Assembly: GCA_016282915.1 (NCBI GenBank)
Contig: JAEELW010000042.1
Location: 1-64,000, forward strand
DNA: 64,000 nucleotides
Direction of reading: 5' to 3'
From: Lachnospiraceae bacterium
Lineage (GTDB): Bacteria > Bacillota > Clostridia > Lachnospirales > Lachnospiraceae
Part shown: in pieces, positions 1 to 9,255 of the stretch
How the letters are laid out: each line of letters opens with the position of its first letter
Position numbering within the stretch: position 1 is the first letter of the stretch
Position numbers and translations under genes: made by a program
The notes under the pieces: generated by a model
Told to the model about the DNA's origin: nothing
Databases searched by the model: none
The model's input: only the letters and a program-made list of their open reading frames with translations

Positions 1-22
1 AACTCCGTAAACAGCACATGAC

Positions 23-51
23 TTGCTTAAATCGCCCGTTTGGGATATAAT
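23..51 (+). promoter_or_regulatory. Sigma-70/SigA-type promoter TTGCTT-N17-TATAAT
   Basis: TTGCTT at 23-28, 17-nt spacer, TATAAT at 46-51, upstream of the GTG start at 89. Confidence 0.6.
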
Positions 52-88
52 AAATTGTTTACATAACGTGCGATGAGCGGAGGTTTTT

Positions 89-3000
89 GTGAAAGAAGAC
101 TGGAAAGACAATTTAGATATCATCGATCTGGATCCTACAGGAACTATGCCGACCATACCGGTCCTTCCTGCGGAAGACGAAATACTTTCAGGACGTAAGG
201 AGAAGGATGAAGAGAAACCGGAAGGGGAGGAGATCTCCGGAAGCACGTCTCCGGAAGAGGAGCTTTCCGGGACGGAGACCGGGGAAGAGGCTGTACCGGA
301 AGAGGAGCCAGCCGGAGAAGAGTATGCTCCGGAGGAAGTACAGAACGAAGAAGGGTATCTATCGGAAGAGGAGCAGCCTGAAGAAGAGTATGTTCCGGAA
401 GAACTGCAGTCCGGAGAGGAAGATATTTCCGAAGAGGCGCAGACGGAGGATGAGCAGGCTTCGGAGGAAGAGCTTCTCTCTGAAGAAGAGTATGACGCCG
501 GAGAAGACCATGAAGAGGAGCCGGTATACGGGATCCGCGATGACGGCGAGGCTGAGGATGATTTTCCGATCAATGAGCTGCCGGAGGGAGACGACTTCCC
601 GGAGGAAGAAGCCGTTCTTGCGGAGGAACTGATCCCGGCAGAGGAATTTGCCGCGGATAAAGCGGAAAAGAATGAAAGTCCCGAAGATAAGATGTTCCAC
701 GGCGTGGTATCCGTCGATACGATGCTGCTCACGGATGTGAGTGATGAGATCGCGCTGAATATGGGAGAAACCCGGCCGATCCCGTCCCTGGACCAGCTCA
801 ATGCCGGCGGCCTGAAGAACAGCGGCGAGGAAGAGGACGAAAGCGCGGAAGCGGAGCGGGCGGCGCTTTTGGAAGCGAGGACACAGGTCGTCGCTCCGCG
901 TTCCGGCGTTCCTTTTGATACCATAAAGATCGCCGATATCGACGATCTGCTTCCGGAGATCGATATCAGTGATGCGCTGAACGAGGAGGGATCCTTTGAG
1001 GATACTGCGGTTCCGGAAGAGGAAGCGCAGTATGCGGAAGATGCCGCAGAAGCTTATCCGGACACGGATGAAAGCTTTCCTGAAAATGAGGAAGGCTATG
1101 CGGAAACGGAGGAAGCTGTTCCAGCATCCGCAGCGGATTATCCGGAGGGGGATGCGGAATATCCCGGGACGAGTGATAACGCGCCGGAAACAGAGGACGA
1201 TTATCCGGAAGAGGAACGGATCTTTGAAACGGGCGAGCTGATCAGTCTCGGAGAAGATTTTGACGATACGGACCGGCGCAGGAAGGAGCGGCGCCGGGAA
1301 GAAAGCGATGATATCGGATCCGGAGAGGAAGAGGACGACGGAGAGGGTGACGGACCGGTCGCGGAACCGCGGAAGCACGAAAAGCCTCATCGCAGGAAGA
1401 CCCGCGGCCGCAGAGGATCCGGCAGGCGCTTTGCCCTGATCTTTCTGGCAGCAACCATCCTGCTCTGCCTGATCGCGGGCGGGATCATGCTCCTTCTGTC
1501 GAAAAAAGGAAAGGAAAGCGGAGAGCCTCCGCTGTATGATGTGGGGCAGCAGTTTGCAGCCATCGGCACTGCCGGGCAGAGCGGGCTGATCGCCATGGCG
1601 GAAGCACAGAAGAACGTGGTGCCGCCTCCCGAAGAAGACGAGCCCACGCCCACACCCGAACCGGGCGAGACCACAAAGGTGAAGCTCAGCTTCACTTCCG
1701 TGGAGCAGGATATCAAGATCAAATTCATTGATGCGGGAACGGACCGTCTGATCCGCGACGTGGTCTTTGAAGTGGTGCTCACGCCGGACGGCGGCGCGAC
1801 CCTTCAGCTGAAGGATGAGGACCGGGACGGCATCATCTACAAAAAAGAAGTAAAGAGCGGCCAGTACCGCTTTGCCGTGGCCGATGCAAAGGGCTACGAA
1901 TTCGTGGACGTTCCCAATTCGGTCAATGTCCGGGAAAAGATCGTCTATCAGAAGATCGATGTAAAGGACGAGATCAAAACGGAGGCTGAGGTGAACGCAG
2001 GTGCCGAGGATACCGGCAACAGCAAGCCGCCTGAGGAAGCGCCGGAACCTGCCAACAAGGATACGGTGGAATGGGTGGAATCGTCCAAAAAGCCGAAGGA
2101 AGGCTCCGACGGATACAAGAAGGTAAAGGCGGAGGATATACCCGAGCCGGCTTACAAAAAGAATGACGACAGCTCCGCCAAAGCAGAGTTTCCAGAGCCG
2201 GTGCCTGTACCTGCGGCATCCGCAGCGTCCGCGGCATCCGTGACGAAGAGCGGCAGCATCTTAATGGGTGAGGAACAGCCTACCAGCATCCCGCTGGAGA
2301 CGCCCACCTCCACACCGACCCCCACCGAGGGCGAGGATCCCACGCCCACAAAGGGCGACGGAGAGGAGGGCAGCGCGACCCCCACGCCCACAAAGGCAGA
2401 GGGCGGGAATGCCGATGAGACGCCTACGCCCACAAAGGCGGGGGATAAGGACCCCAGGGAAGACAAGACAACGAAGCTTACTGACAAAAACGGTAAGCAG
2501 CTGTATTATAAAGACGGTGACAAATACGTCGAAGCCGTTTATGCGGACTATTACACGAAGAAGGAATTCTTCATCGAGACGGAAATCGAGTATATCTATA
2601 CCGGCTGGCAGACGCTGAACGGCAATACTTATTATTTTGACAAGAACGGCAATTACGTGACCGGCGATCAGGTGATCAAGGGCGTGGATTACCACTTCAA
2701 TGAAGAAGGCATCCTGGTGCAGAATAACAAAAACGGCATTCTGGGGATCGATGTGTCGAAGTGGAACGGGTCCATCAACTGGACGGCGGTAAAAAATGCA
2801 GGCGTGAATTTCGTCATCATCCGCTGCGGATACCGCGGTTCCGCCACGGGTGTGCTGGTGGAGGATCCGACCTTCCGCAGCAATATCCAGGGAGCGCGTG
2901 CGGCAGGGCTGAAGGTGGGACTCTATTTCTTCACCCAGGCCGTGAACGAGGTGGAAGCCGTAGAGGAAGCCTCCATGTGCTTAAGTCTGGCTTCTTCCTA

Positions 3001-3337
3001 TGAAGTGAGCTATCCGATCTTTATCGACGTGGAGTTTACCGTGAACAAGAACGGCCGTGCGGACAAGCTGGACAAGGCCGGCAGGACGGCTGTGTGCAGG
3101 GCTTTCTGCGAAACGATACGTAACGGCGGCTATACGGCCGGCGTCTATTCCTCCAAGTCCTGGTTTGGAAACATGATCGATATCAATTCGCTCTCCGGTT
3201 ACCGTGTATGGCTTGCGCATTATACGAAGCAGACCGATTACGCGGGGCACTATGACATCTGGCAGTATTCCTCCAAGGGCTCGATCGACGGCATCAAGGG
3301 CAACGTGGACTTAAACTGGAGCTATCTGGGGTATTAA
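89..3337 (+). CDS. Membrane-anchored GH25 lysozyme with long acidic N-terminal cytoplasmic region, TM segment, Pro/Thr linker and cell-wall-binding-type repeats
   Basis: GTG start; Glu-rich N-terminus; basic stretch then hydrophobic RFALIFLAATILLCLIAGGIMLLL; PTPTK linker; GWQTLNGNTYYFDKNGNYVTG repeat; C-terminal GIDVSKWNGSINW...IFIDVEF GH25 motifs. Confidence 0.85.
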   Translation: MKEDWKDNLDIIDLDPTGTMPTIPVLPAEDEILSGRKEKDEEKPEGEEISGSTSPEEELSGTETGEEAVPEEEPAGEEYAPEEVQNEEGYLSEEEQPEEEYVPEELQSGEEDISEEAQTEDEQASEEELLSEEEYDAGEDHEEEPVYGIRDDGEAEDDFPINELPEGDDFPEEEAVLAEELIPAEEFAADKAEKNESPEDKMFHGVVSVDTMLLTDVSDEIALNMGETRPIPSLDQLNAGGLKNSGEEEDESAEAERAALLEARTQVVAPRSGVPFDTIKIADIDDLLPEIDISDALNEEGSFEDTAVPEEEAQYAEDAAEAYPDTDESFPENEEGYAETEEAVPASAADYPEGDAEYPGTSDNAPETEDDYPEEERIFETGELISLGEDFDDTDRRRKERRREESDDIGSGEEEDDGEGDGPVAEPRKHEKPHRRKTRGRRGSGRRFALIFLAATILLCLIAGGIMLLLSKKGKESGEPPLYDVGQQFAAIGTAGQSGLIAMAEAQKNVVPPPEEDEPTPTPEPGETTKVKLSFTSVEQDIKIKFIDAGTDRLIRDVVFEVVLTPDGGATLQLKDEDRDGIIYKKEVKSGQYRFAVADAKGYEFVDVPNSVNVREKIVYQKIDVKDEIKTEAEVNAGAEDTGNSKPPEEAPEPANKDTVEWVESSKKPKEGSDGYKKVKAEDIPEPAYKKNDDSSAKAEFPEPVPVPAASAASAASVTKSGSILMGEEQPTSIPLETPTSTPTPTEGEDPTPTKGDGEEGSATPTPTKAEGGNADETPTPTKAGDKDPREDKTTKLTDKNGKQLYYKDGDKYVEAVYADYYTKKEFFIETEIEYIYTGWQTLNGNTYYFDKNGNYVTGDQVIKGVDYHFNEEGILVQNNKNGILGIDVSKWNGSINWTAVKNAGVNFVIIRCGYRGSATGVLVEDPTFRSNIQGARAAGLKVGLYFFTQAVNEVEAVEEASMCLSLASSYEVSYPIFIDVEFTVNKNGRADKLDKAGRTAVCRAFCETIRNGGYTAGVYSSKSWFGNMIDINSLSGYRVWLAHYTKQTDYAGHYDIWQYSSKGSIDGIKGNVDLNWSYLGY

Positions 3338-3352
3338 AGAAAGGAAGAGGAT

Positions 3353-4435
3353 ATGAGAACTTATCTGGTTACGGGCGGTGCCGGTTTTATCGGTTCCAAT
3401 TACATCCATTACATGTTTGAAAAATACGGTGGCGATATCCGCATCATCAATCTGGACGCGCTGACCTATGCGGGGAATCCCGAGAATCTGAAGGAATTTG
3501 AAAATGCCGAAAATTATACCTTCGTCAAGGGTGACATCTGCGACCGGGAGCTGGTGACGAAGATCTTTGCGGAAAATGACATCGACCGCGTTGTGCATTT
3601 TGCGGCGGAAAGCCATGTGGACCGCAGTATCGTGGATCCGGGGGTCTTTGTACAGACCAATGTACTGGGAACCGCGAATATGCTGAACTGCGCGCGCGCG
3701 GCCTGGGAAAAGGCGGACGGAAGCTATCCCGAAGGGAAACGTTTCCTTCATGTTTCCACGGACGAGGTCTACGGTTCACTGCCTGAGGACGGCGGATATT
3801 TCTATGAGACCACGCCCTATGCGCCCCATTCGCCCTATTCCGCCAGCAAGGCGGGTTCGGACATGCTGGTGCGCGCCTATATGGACACCTATCATTTCCC
3901 CGCCAATATCACCAACTGTTCGAATAATTACGGACCCTATCAGTTCCCGGAGAAGCTGATCCCGCTGATGATCAACAACGCACTGCATGGGAAAAAGCTC
4001 CCGGTCTACGGCGACGGGAAGAACGTGCGTGACTGGCTCTATGTAAGGGATCACGCCAGGGCCATCGATCTGGTACAGGAGGAAGGAAAGCTTTTCGAGA
4101 CCTATAATGTGGGCGGCCATAACGAAAAGCAGAATATCGAGATCGTCGAGATCATCATCGACACGCTGCTGGAAGAGCTGCCGGTCGATGACCCCCGCAG
4201 GGCCAACGTGAGCCGCGATCTGATCTCTTATGTGGAAGACCGCAAGGGCCATGACCGCCGCTACGCCATCGCGGCAGACAAGATCCGCGAAGCGGTGGGC
4301 TGGGAGCCCGAAACCTGCTTCAAGGAAGGGATACGTCTCACGATACGCTGGTATCTGGCGCACGGCGAATGGATGGAGCACGTGACCAGCGGCGATTATC
4401 AGAAGTATTACGAAAGCATGTATGCCAACCGCTGA
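3353..4435 (+). CDS. rmlB: dTDP-glucose 4,6-dehydratase
   Basis: TGGAGFIGSNYIHY Rossmann motif, HFAAESHVDRSI, STDEVYGSL, YSASKAGSD active site. Confidence 0.95.
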   Translation: MRTYLVTGGAGFIGSNYIHYMFEKYGGDIRIINLDALTYAGNPENLKEFENAENYTFVKGDICDRELVTKIFAENDIDRVVHFAAESHVDRSIVDPGVFVQTNVLGTANMLNCARAAWEKADGSYPEGKRFLHVSTDEVYGSLPEDGGYFYETTPYAPHSPYSASKAGSDMLVRAYMDTYHFPANITNCSNNYGPYQFPEKLIPLMINNALHGKKLPVYGDGKNVRDWLYVRDHARAIDLVQEEGKLFETYNVGGHNEKQNIEIVEIIIDTLLEELPVDDPRRANVSRDLISYVEDRKGHDRRYAIAADKIREAVGWEPETCFKEGIRLTIRWYLAHGEWMEHVTSGDYQKYYESMYANR

Positions 4436-4462
4436 GCGCGGAAGCGCAGAGAGGAGCATTTG

Positions 4463-5332
4463 ATGAAAGGTATCATTCTGGCCGGAGGCTCCGGCACCAG
4501 GCTTTACCCGCTGACCAAGGCGATATCCAAACAGATCATGCCGGTCTATGACAAACCCATGATCTATTATCCGCTGTCGATCCTGATGCTGGCGGATATA
4601 CGCGAGGTCCTGATCATCTCCACGCCCAGGGACCTGCCGGTTTTTAAAGAACTGCTCGGGGACGGCAGCCAGCTGGGCATGCAGTTTTGCTATGCGGTAC
4701 AGGAGACGCCCCGCGGACTGGCGGACGCTTTCATCATCGGTGAGGAATTCATCGGATCGGACCGCGTGGCGCTGATCCTCGGCGACAATATCTTTTACGG
4801 ACAGAGTTTTTCAAAGCTTCTGCGTGAAGTGGCGGCAAGGGAATCGGGAGCCACGATCTTCGGCTATTACGTGCGGGATCCCCGTGAATACGGTGTGGTG
4901 GAATTTGACAGTGAGGGCAAAGCACTTTCCATCGAGGAAAAGCCGGCGCATCCCCGCAGTAATTATGCGGTACCCGGCCTGTATTTTTATGATAATGACG
5001 TGGTGCGTATCGCAAAGGAAGTGAAGCCCTCCGCCCGCGGCGAGATCGAGATCACGAGTGTGAACAATGCCTATCTGGAGGCGGGAACGCTCCATGTGGA
5101 GACCCTGGGCCGCGGTTTTGCCTGGCTGGATACGGGCAATCACGATGCTCTTCTGGATGCGGCGGATTTTGTATCGGCCTTTCAGAAACGCCAGGGTCTT
5201 TATATCTCCTGCATCGAAGAGATCGCCTTCAAGCGCGGCTTTATCGATAAGGAGCAGCTGCTGGCACTGGCAGAACCGCTGATGAAGACGGCATACGGAC
5301 AGTACCTTACCGAGGTGGCAAACGGACTGTAG
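4463..5332 (+). CDS. rmlA: Glucose-1-phosphate thymidylyltransferase
   Basis: [42 protein letters not shown] 4463 preferred over TTG 4460. Confidence 0.96.
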   Translation: MKGIILAGGSGTRLYPLTKAISKQIMPVYDKPMIYYPLSILMLADIREVLIISTPRDLPVFKELLGDGSQLGMQFCYAVQETPRGLADAFIIGEEFIGSDRVALILGDNIFYGQSFSKLLREVAARESGATIFGYYVRDPREYGVVEFDSEGKALSIEEKPAHPRSNYAVPGLYFYDNDVVRIAKEVKPSARGEIEITSVNNAYLEAGTLHVETLGRGFAWLDTGNHDALLDAADFVSAFQKRQGLYISCIEEIAFKRGFIDKEQLLALAEPLMKTAYGQYLTEVANGL

Positions 5333-5335
5333 GAT

Positions 5336-6589
5336 ATGGATAAAAAAGTAAGAAACATGACAATACTGGCGGCGGTCTCGGTCGTGTTTCTTATGCTGCT
5401 GCTCGTTTGGTATGTGAATGAGAAGCAGAGCCGGAGCGCGGAGAAACCGACCGGAGCAGACGCGGAGACGGTCGGTGAAGGAAAAGATCCCTACAAAGCT
5501 TTCCTGAACGATGAGCTCTTTTTTGACAGCGATGTGGCGAAGCCGTCCGTGAGCGTTTCGGAAGATGCGGCGCCGCATACGGACCGGCTGTATCTGCTCG
5601 CCGGCAGCGTGGTGAAGGACATCCGCATCACGGTCACGGATGAAGAGGGAAAGCCGGTGAGCGGCTATCCTTTTTATGTAAAAGTGGATCCGCTGGGCGA
5701 GTTCAAGGATCTGGACCAGGACGGAAGGATCTATATCCCTGATGTATCCGCGGGGGAATATTTCGTGGAGCTGAAAGGGGTAAAGGGCTTTCAGGTGCCG
5801 CCCGATCCCATGCGTGTGAGCGTCAAGGAAGAGCTGGAATACAAGGTGATCGAGGATATCGGCCTCTATATCCTCAGCGAGGATGAGGTGGATACCGCCC
5901 GCGAGGACGGAAGGCAGCAGGAAGCGGCCAACGATGCGGACGAGACCGAGCATAACGGCAAATGGGAAGGTACCGACGCGGTCCTCGGCATCGACGTTTC
6001 CGTATACCAGAAAGAGATCGACTGGAAAAAGGTGGCGGCGGACGGCGTGGACTTTGCGATCATACGCTGCGGTTACCGCGGCTGTACGCAGGGCGGCCTG
6101 ATCGAGGATTCCCGTTTTAAGGAGAATATCGAAGGCGCCAAGGCGGCGGGCATCGGTGTGGGAGTATATTTTTTCACCCAGGCGATAAACGAGATGGAAG
6201 CCGTGGAAGAAGCGTCCATGGTGGTGGCCCTTGTGCGGGATTACAAGCTCGAGTATCCGGTATTTCTGGATGTGGAGGGCGCCGGCGGCAACGGCAGGGC
6301 CGACAGCCTGACGGCACGGCAGCGTACCGATATCATCAAAGCGTTCTGCGAGACCATCGAGAGTGAGGGACTGAATGCCGGGATCTATTCCGGGCGTTAC
6401 TGGTTCCGCGATAATATGATAGACGACGAACTGAAGGATTATGTGCACTGGCTGGCAGAATACCGCTCCAATCCCCTGTATACGGGGAAATTCAGTATCT
6501 GGCAGTATACCTCCGGCGGCACGGTGAACGGCATCAATACCAGGGTGGATCTCGATCTGATCTGGGACGGATTCAAAAAGGAGGATTAA
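5336..6589 (+). CDS. Membrane-anchored GH25 lysozyme (paralogue of 89-3337)
   Basis: N-terminal TM, beta-rich IRITVTDEEGKPVSGYPF domain, GIDVSVYQKEIDWKKV...VFLDVEG GH25 motifs. Confidence 0.85.
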   Translation: MDKKVRNMTILAAVSVVFLMLLLVWYVNEKQSRSAEKPTGADAETVGEGKDPYKAFLNDELFFDSDVAKPSVSVSEDAAPHTDRLYLLAGSVVKDIRITVTDEEGKPVSGYPFYVKVDPLGEFKDLDQDGRIYIPDVSAGEYFVELKGVKGFQVPPDPMRVSVKEELEYKVIEDIGLYILSEDEVDTAREDGRQQEAANDADETEHNGKWEGTDAVLGIDVSVYQKEIDWKKVAADGVDFAIIRCGYRGCTQGGLIEDSRFKENIEGAKAAGIGVGVYFFTQAINEMEAVEEASMVVALVRDYKLEYPVFLDVEGAGGNGRADSLTARQRTDIIKAFCETIESEGLNAGIYSGRYWFRDNMIDDELKDYVHWLAEYRSNPLYTGKFSIWQYTSGGTVNGINTRVDLDLIWDGFKKED

Positions 6590-6590
6590 A

Positions 6591-7145
6591 ATGGGACAGA
6601 TCACGGTGGAAAGCTGCGGTATCGAAGGACTGAAGGTGATCACGCCGAAGGTTTTCGGTGATGAACGCGGCTATTTCATGGAGACCTATAATTATAATGA
6701 CTTTAAGGGAGCGGGGATCGACCGCGTTTTCGTGCAGGACAATCAGTCTTCCTCCGGGAAGGGTGTGCTGAGAGGCCTTCATTTCCAGATCGAGCATCCC
6801 CAGGCCAAGCTGGTGCGCGTGGTGCGCGGCGAGGTCTTTGACGTGGCGGTGGATCTGCGCGAAGGCTCGGCGACCTTCGGACAGTGGCACGGTGTGGTGC
6901 TTTCCGCAGAGAACCGTAAGCAGTTTTATATCCCGGAAGGCTTTGCACACGGCTATCTCGTGCTCTCCGATTACGCGGAATTCTGTTACAAGTGCACGGA
7001 CTTTTATCACCCCGGCGATGAAGGCGGTCTGCGGTGGAACGATCCCGATCTGGGGATCGACTGGCCGCTCCCCGAAGGCGTGGAACTCAATATCAACGAA
7101 CGTGACCGCAACTGGAGCGGGATAAAGGAATATAAGAAAAACTAA
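6591..7145 (+). CDS. rmlC: dTDP-4-dehydrorhamnose 3,5-epimerase
   Basis: GYFMETYNYNDF, QDNQSSSGKGVLRGLHFQ, FYIPEGFAHGYLVLSDYAEFCYKC. Confidence 0.95.
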   Translation: MGQITVESCGIEGLKVITPKVFGDERGYFMETYNYNDFKGAGIDRVFVQDNQSSSGKGVLRGLHFQIEHPQAKLVRVVRGEVFDVAVDLREGSATFGQWHGVVLSAENRKQFYIPEGFAHGYLVLSDYAEFCYKCTDFYHPGDEGGLRWNDPDLGIDWPLPEGVELNINERDRNWSGIKEYKKN

Positions 7146-7157
7146 GGAACGTTTTTA

Positions 7158-7955
7158 ATGAACAAAAAGCAGCGGCAACTGATCGGAAAGCTGGCGGTCA
7201 ACGATTTCAAGGCACGCTATTCCGGTTCCTATCTGGGCTTTATCTGGGCGCTGGTGCAGCCGGTAATAACGGTTGCACTTTACTATTTTGTATTTGAAGT
7301 GGTCTTTAAAAACCGCTCCCAGCTTCTGGCCAGCGGCATCGAAGCTCCGTATGTACTCTGGCTCACGGCAGGCCTGGTACCCTGGTTCTTTTTCAGCGAG
7401 ATGCTGATGCAGGGGATGCAGGCTTTTTTGCAGTATCATTATCTGGTCAAAAAAGTCGTGTTCGAGATCCGTATCCTTCCGCTGGTCAAGCTCTGCGCGG
7501 CCTGCTTTGTCCACATCTTTTTCCTCTGTATCCTCTTCATCATGTATTGCGTCTACGGCCAGCCGCTGGATCCCTACCTTCTGCAGCTGCCGTATTACAG
7601 TCTCTGTATGTTTGCCCTGGCACTTGGTCTGAGCTATATCAATTCCGCCATCGTCGTCTTTTTCCGCGATATGACACAGCTCATAAATATCCTGCTGCAG
7701 ATCGGTATGTGGGCCACGCCCATTCTCTGGGATCTGGGTTTATTAAAAGGAAAATGGGAAGGATTACGTTTTATCTTCCGTCTCAACCCGGTTTATTATG
7801 TGGTACAGGGCTACAGGGAAGCACTTATTGATAAACGCTGGTTCTGGGAGGACGGCTGGATCAATCTCTATTTCTGGGGGGTGTGCATCCTGCTCTATCT
7901 GCTGGGACGGCTGATCTTTAAACGACTGAAACCCCACTTTGCGGATGTACTATAA
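7158..7955 (+). CDS. Polysaccharide ABC exporter permease (Wzm/TagG/RgpC type)
   Basis: Multi-TM ABC-2 protein, FKARYSGSYLGFIWALVQPVITVALYYFVF, followed by ATPase gene. Confidence 0.9.
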   Translation: MNKKQRQLIGKLAVNDFKARYSGSYLGFIWALVQPVITVALYYFVFEVVFKNRSQLLASGIEAPYVLWLTAGLVPWFFFSEMLMQGMQAFLQYHYLVKKVVFEIRILPLVKLCAACFVHIFFLCILFIMYCVYGQPLDPYLLQLPYYSLCMFALALGLSYINSAIVVFFRDMTQLINILLQIGMWATPILWDLGLLKGKWEGLRFIFRLNPVYYVVQGYREALIDKRWFWEDGWINLYFWGVCILLYLLGRLIFKRLKPHFADVL

Positions 7956-7977
7956 ATTGGACAGTTATACATCATAT

Positions 7978-9255
7978 ATGGAAAAGAAAGAAGATAACAA
8001 ACAGGATATCGTCATCGATGTGCGGGAGGTCAGCAAGGTCTATCATCTGTATGAGAAGCCTTCGGACCGCCTGCGCGAAGCGCTGCACCTCTGCCGCGGG
8101 CCGAAGCATAAGGACCACAGTGCGTTAAAGGAGCTGAGCTTTTCCATACGCCGCGGCGAGACCGTGGGGCTCATCGGTACCAACGGCAGCGGCAAATCCA
8201 CGATACTCAAGATCATCACCGGTGTGATCACCCCCACTTCCGGAGAAGTGAAGGTGGACGGCCGCATCTCGGCGCTGCTGGAACTGGGAGCCGGTTTCAA
8301 CAATGAGTATACCGGGATCGAAAACATTTATCTGAACGGTACCATGAGTGGTTTTTCCAAAAAGGAGATCGACGAGAAGCTGGACGATATCCTTGCTTTT
8401 GCGGATATCGGCGATTATGTGTACCAGCCGGTGAAGACCTATTCCTCGGGTATGTTCGTGCGCCTGGCCTTTGCGCTGGCCATCAACATCGATCCCGAGA
8501 TCCTCATCGTGGATGAGGCGCTTTCCGTGGGCGACGTGTTCTTCCAGGCGAAATGCTATCGCAAGTTTGAGGAATTCAAGAACCAGGGCAAGACCATCCT
8601 CTTTGTGACCCATGATATGTCCAGCGTCGCCAAATACTGCGACCGCGTGATCCTTCTGGAAAAAGGCGTGAAGCTCGGCGACGGCGGGACCAGGGAAATG
8701 CTGGACCTGTACAAGCAGGTGCTGGTGGGGCAGTATGCGGTAAAGGAGGATGCGGCGGAGACCGGCGCGGAAGCGTTTTCGTTTCCGGAGGTGGCCGGGG
8801 AAAGCGATCAGACGCTGGAATACGGCTCGGGAAAGGCCTGCATCACCGAAGTGTTCATCACGGATGATAAGGGACTGCATACCAATGCGCTGATCAAGGG
8901 CAGCAGTTTTTCCATCACGATGCGTGTGGAGGCGAAAGAGGATCTGCCCTCGCCGATCTTTGCCTTTACCTTCAAAGATGTGAAGGGAACCGAGATCACG
9001 GGGACCAATACGATGTTTGAGAAAGCCTTTCTGACGGGAATGAAGGCCGGAGAAAAGAAAGAGATCGTCTTTTCACAGAAGATGGATCTGCAGGGCGGCG
9101 AATACCTGCTTTCCTTCGGTCTGACCGGATATGAGGGAGAAACGTTCACCGTATACCACCGTCTTTATGATGCGCTGCATGTGAGCGTTATCAGCGACAA
9201 GAATACCGTTGGCTATTATGACATGAATTCGAGGATCGAGGTCAGGGATGTCTGA
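7978..9255 (+). CDS. Polysaccharide ABC exporter ATPase (Wzt/TagH type) with C-terminal Wzt-like domain
   Basis: Walker A GTNGSGKST, YSSGMFVRLAFALA signature, ILIVDEALSVGD; C-terminal beta-rich extension of about 150 aa; start ambiguous (7939/7945/7978). Confidence 0.9.
   Translation: MEKKEDNKQDIVIDVREVSKVYHLYEKPSDRLREALHLCRGPKHKDHSALKELSFSIRRGETVGLIGTNGSGKSTILKIITGVITPTSGEVKVDGRISALLELGAGFNNEYTGIENIYLNGTMSGFSKKEIDEKLDDILAFADIGDYVYQPVKTYSSGMFVRLAFALAINIDPEILIVDEALSVGDVFFQAKCYRKFEEFKNQGKTILFVTHDMSSVAKYCDRVILLEKGVKLGDGGTREMLDLYKQVLVGQYAVKEDAAETGAEAFSFPEVAGESDQTLEYGSGKACITEVFITDDKGLHTNALIKGSSFSITMRVEAKEDLPSPIFAFTFKDVKGTEITGTNTMFEKAFLTGMKAGEKKEIVFSQKMDLQGGEYLLSFGLTGYEGETFTVYHRLYDALHVSVISDKNTVGYYDMNSRIEVRDV

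Noticed and set aside
2290-2450. Repetitive CCCACGCCCACAAAGGC DNA as possible CRISPR or minisatellite
   Set aside because: Encodes a PTPTK linker in frame; no spacer-like structure.
4811-6643. 610-aa antisense ORF
   Set aside because: Spans parts of rmlA and the second GH25 gene on the opposite strand; no motifs or RBS.
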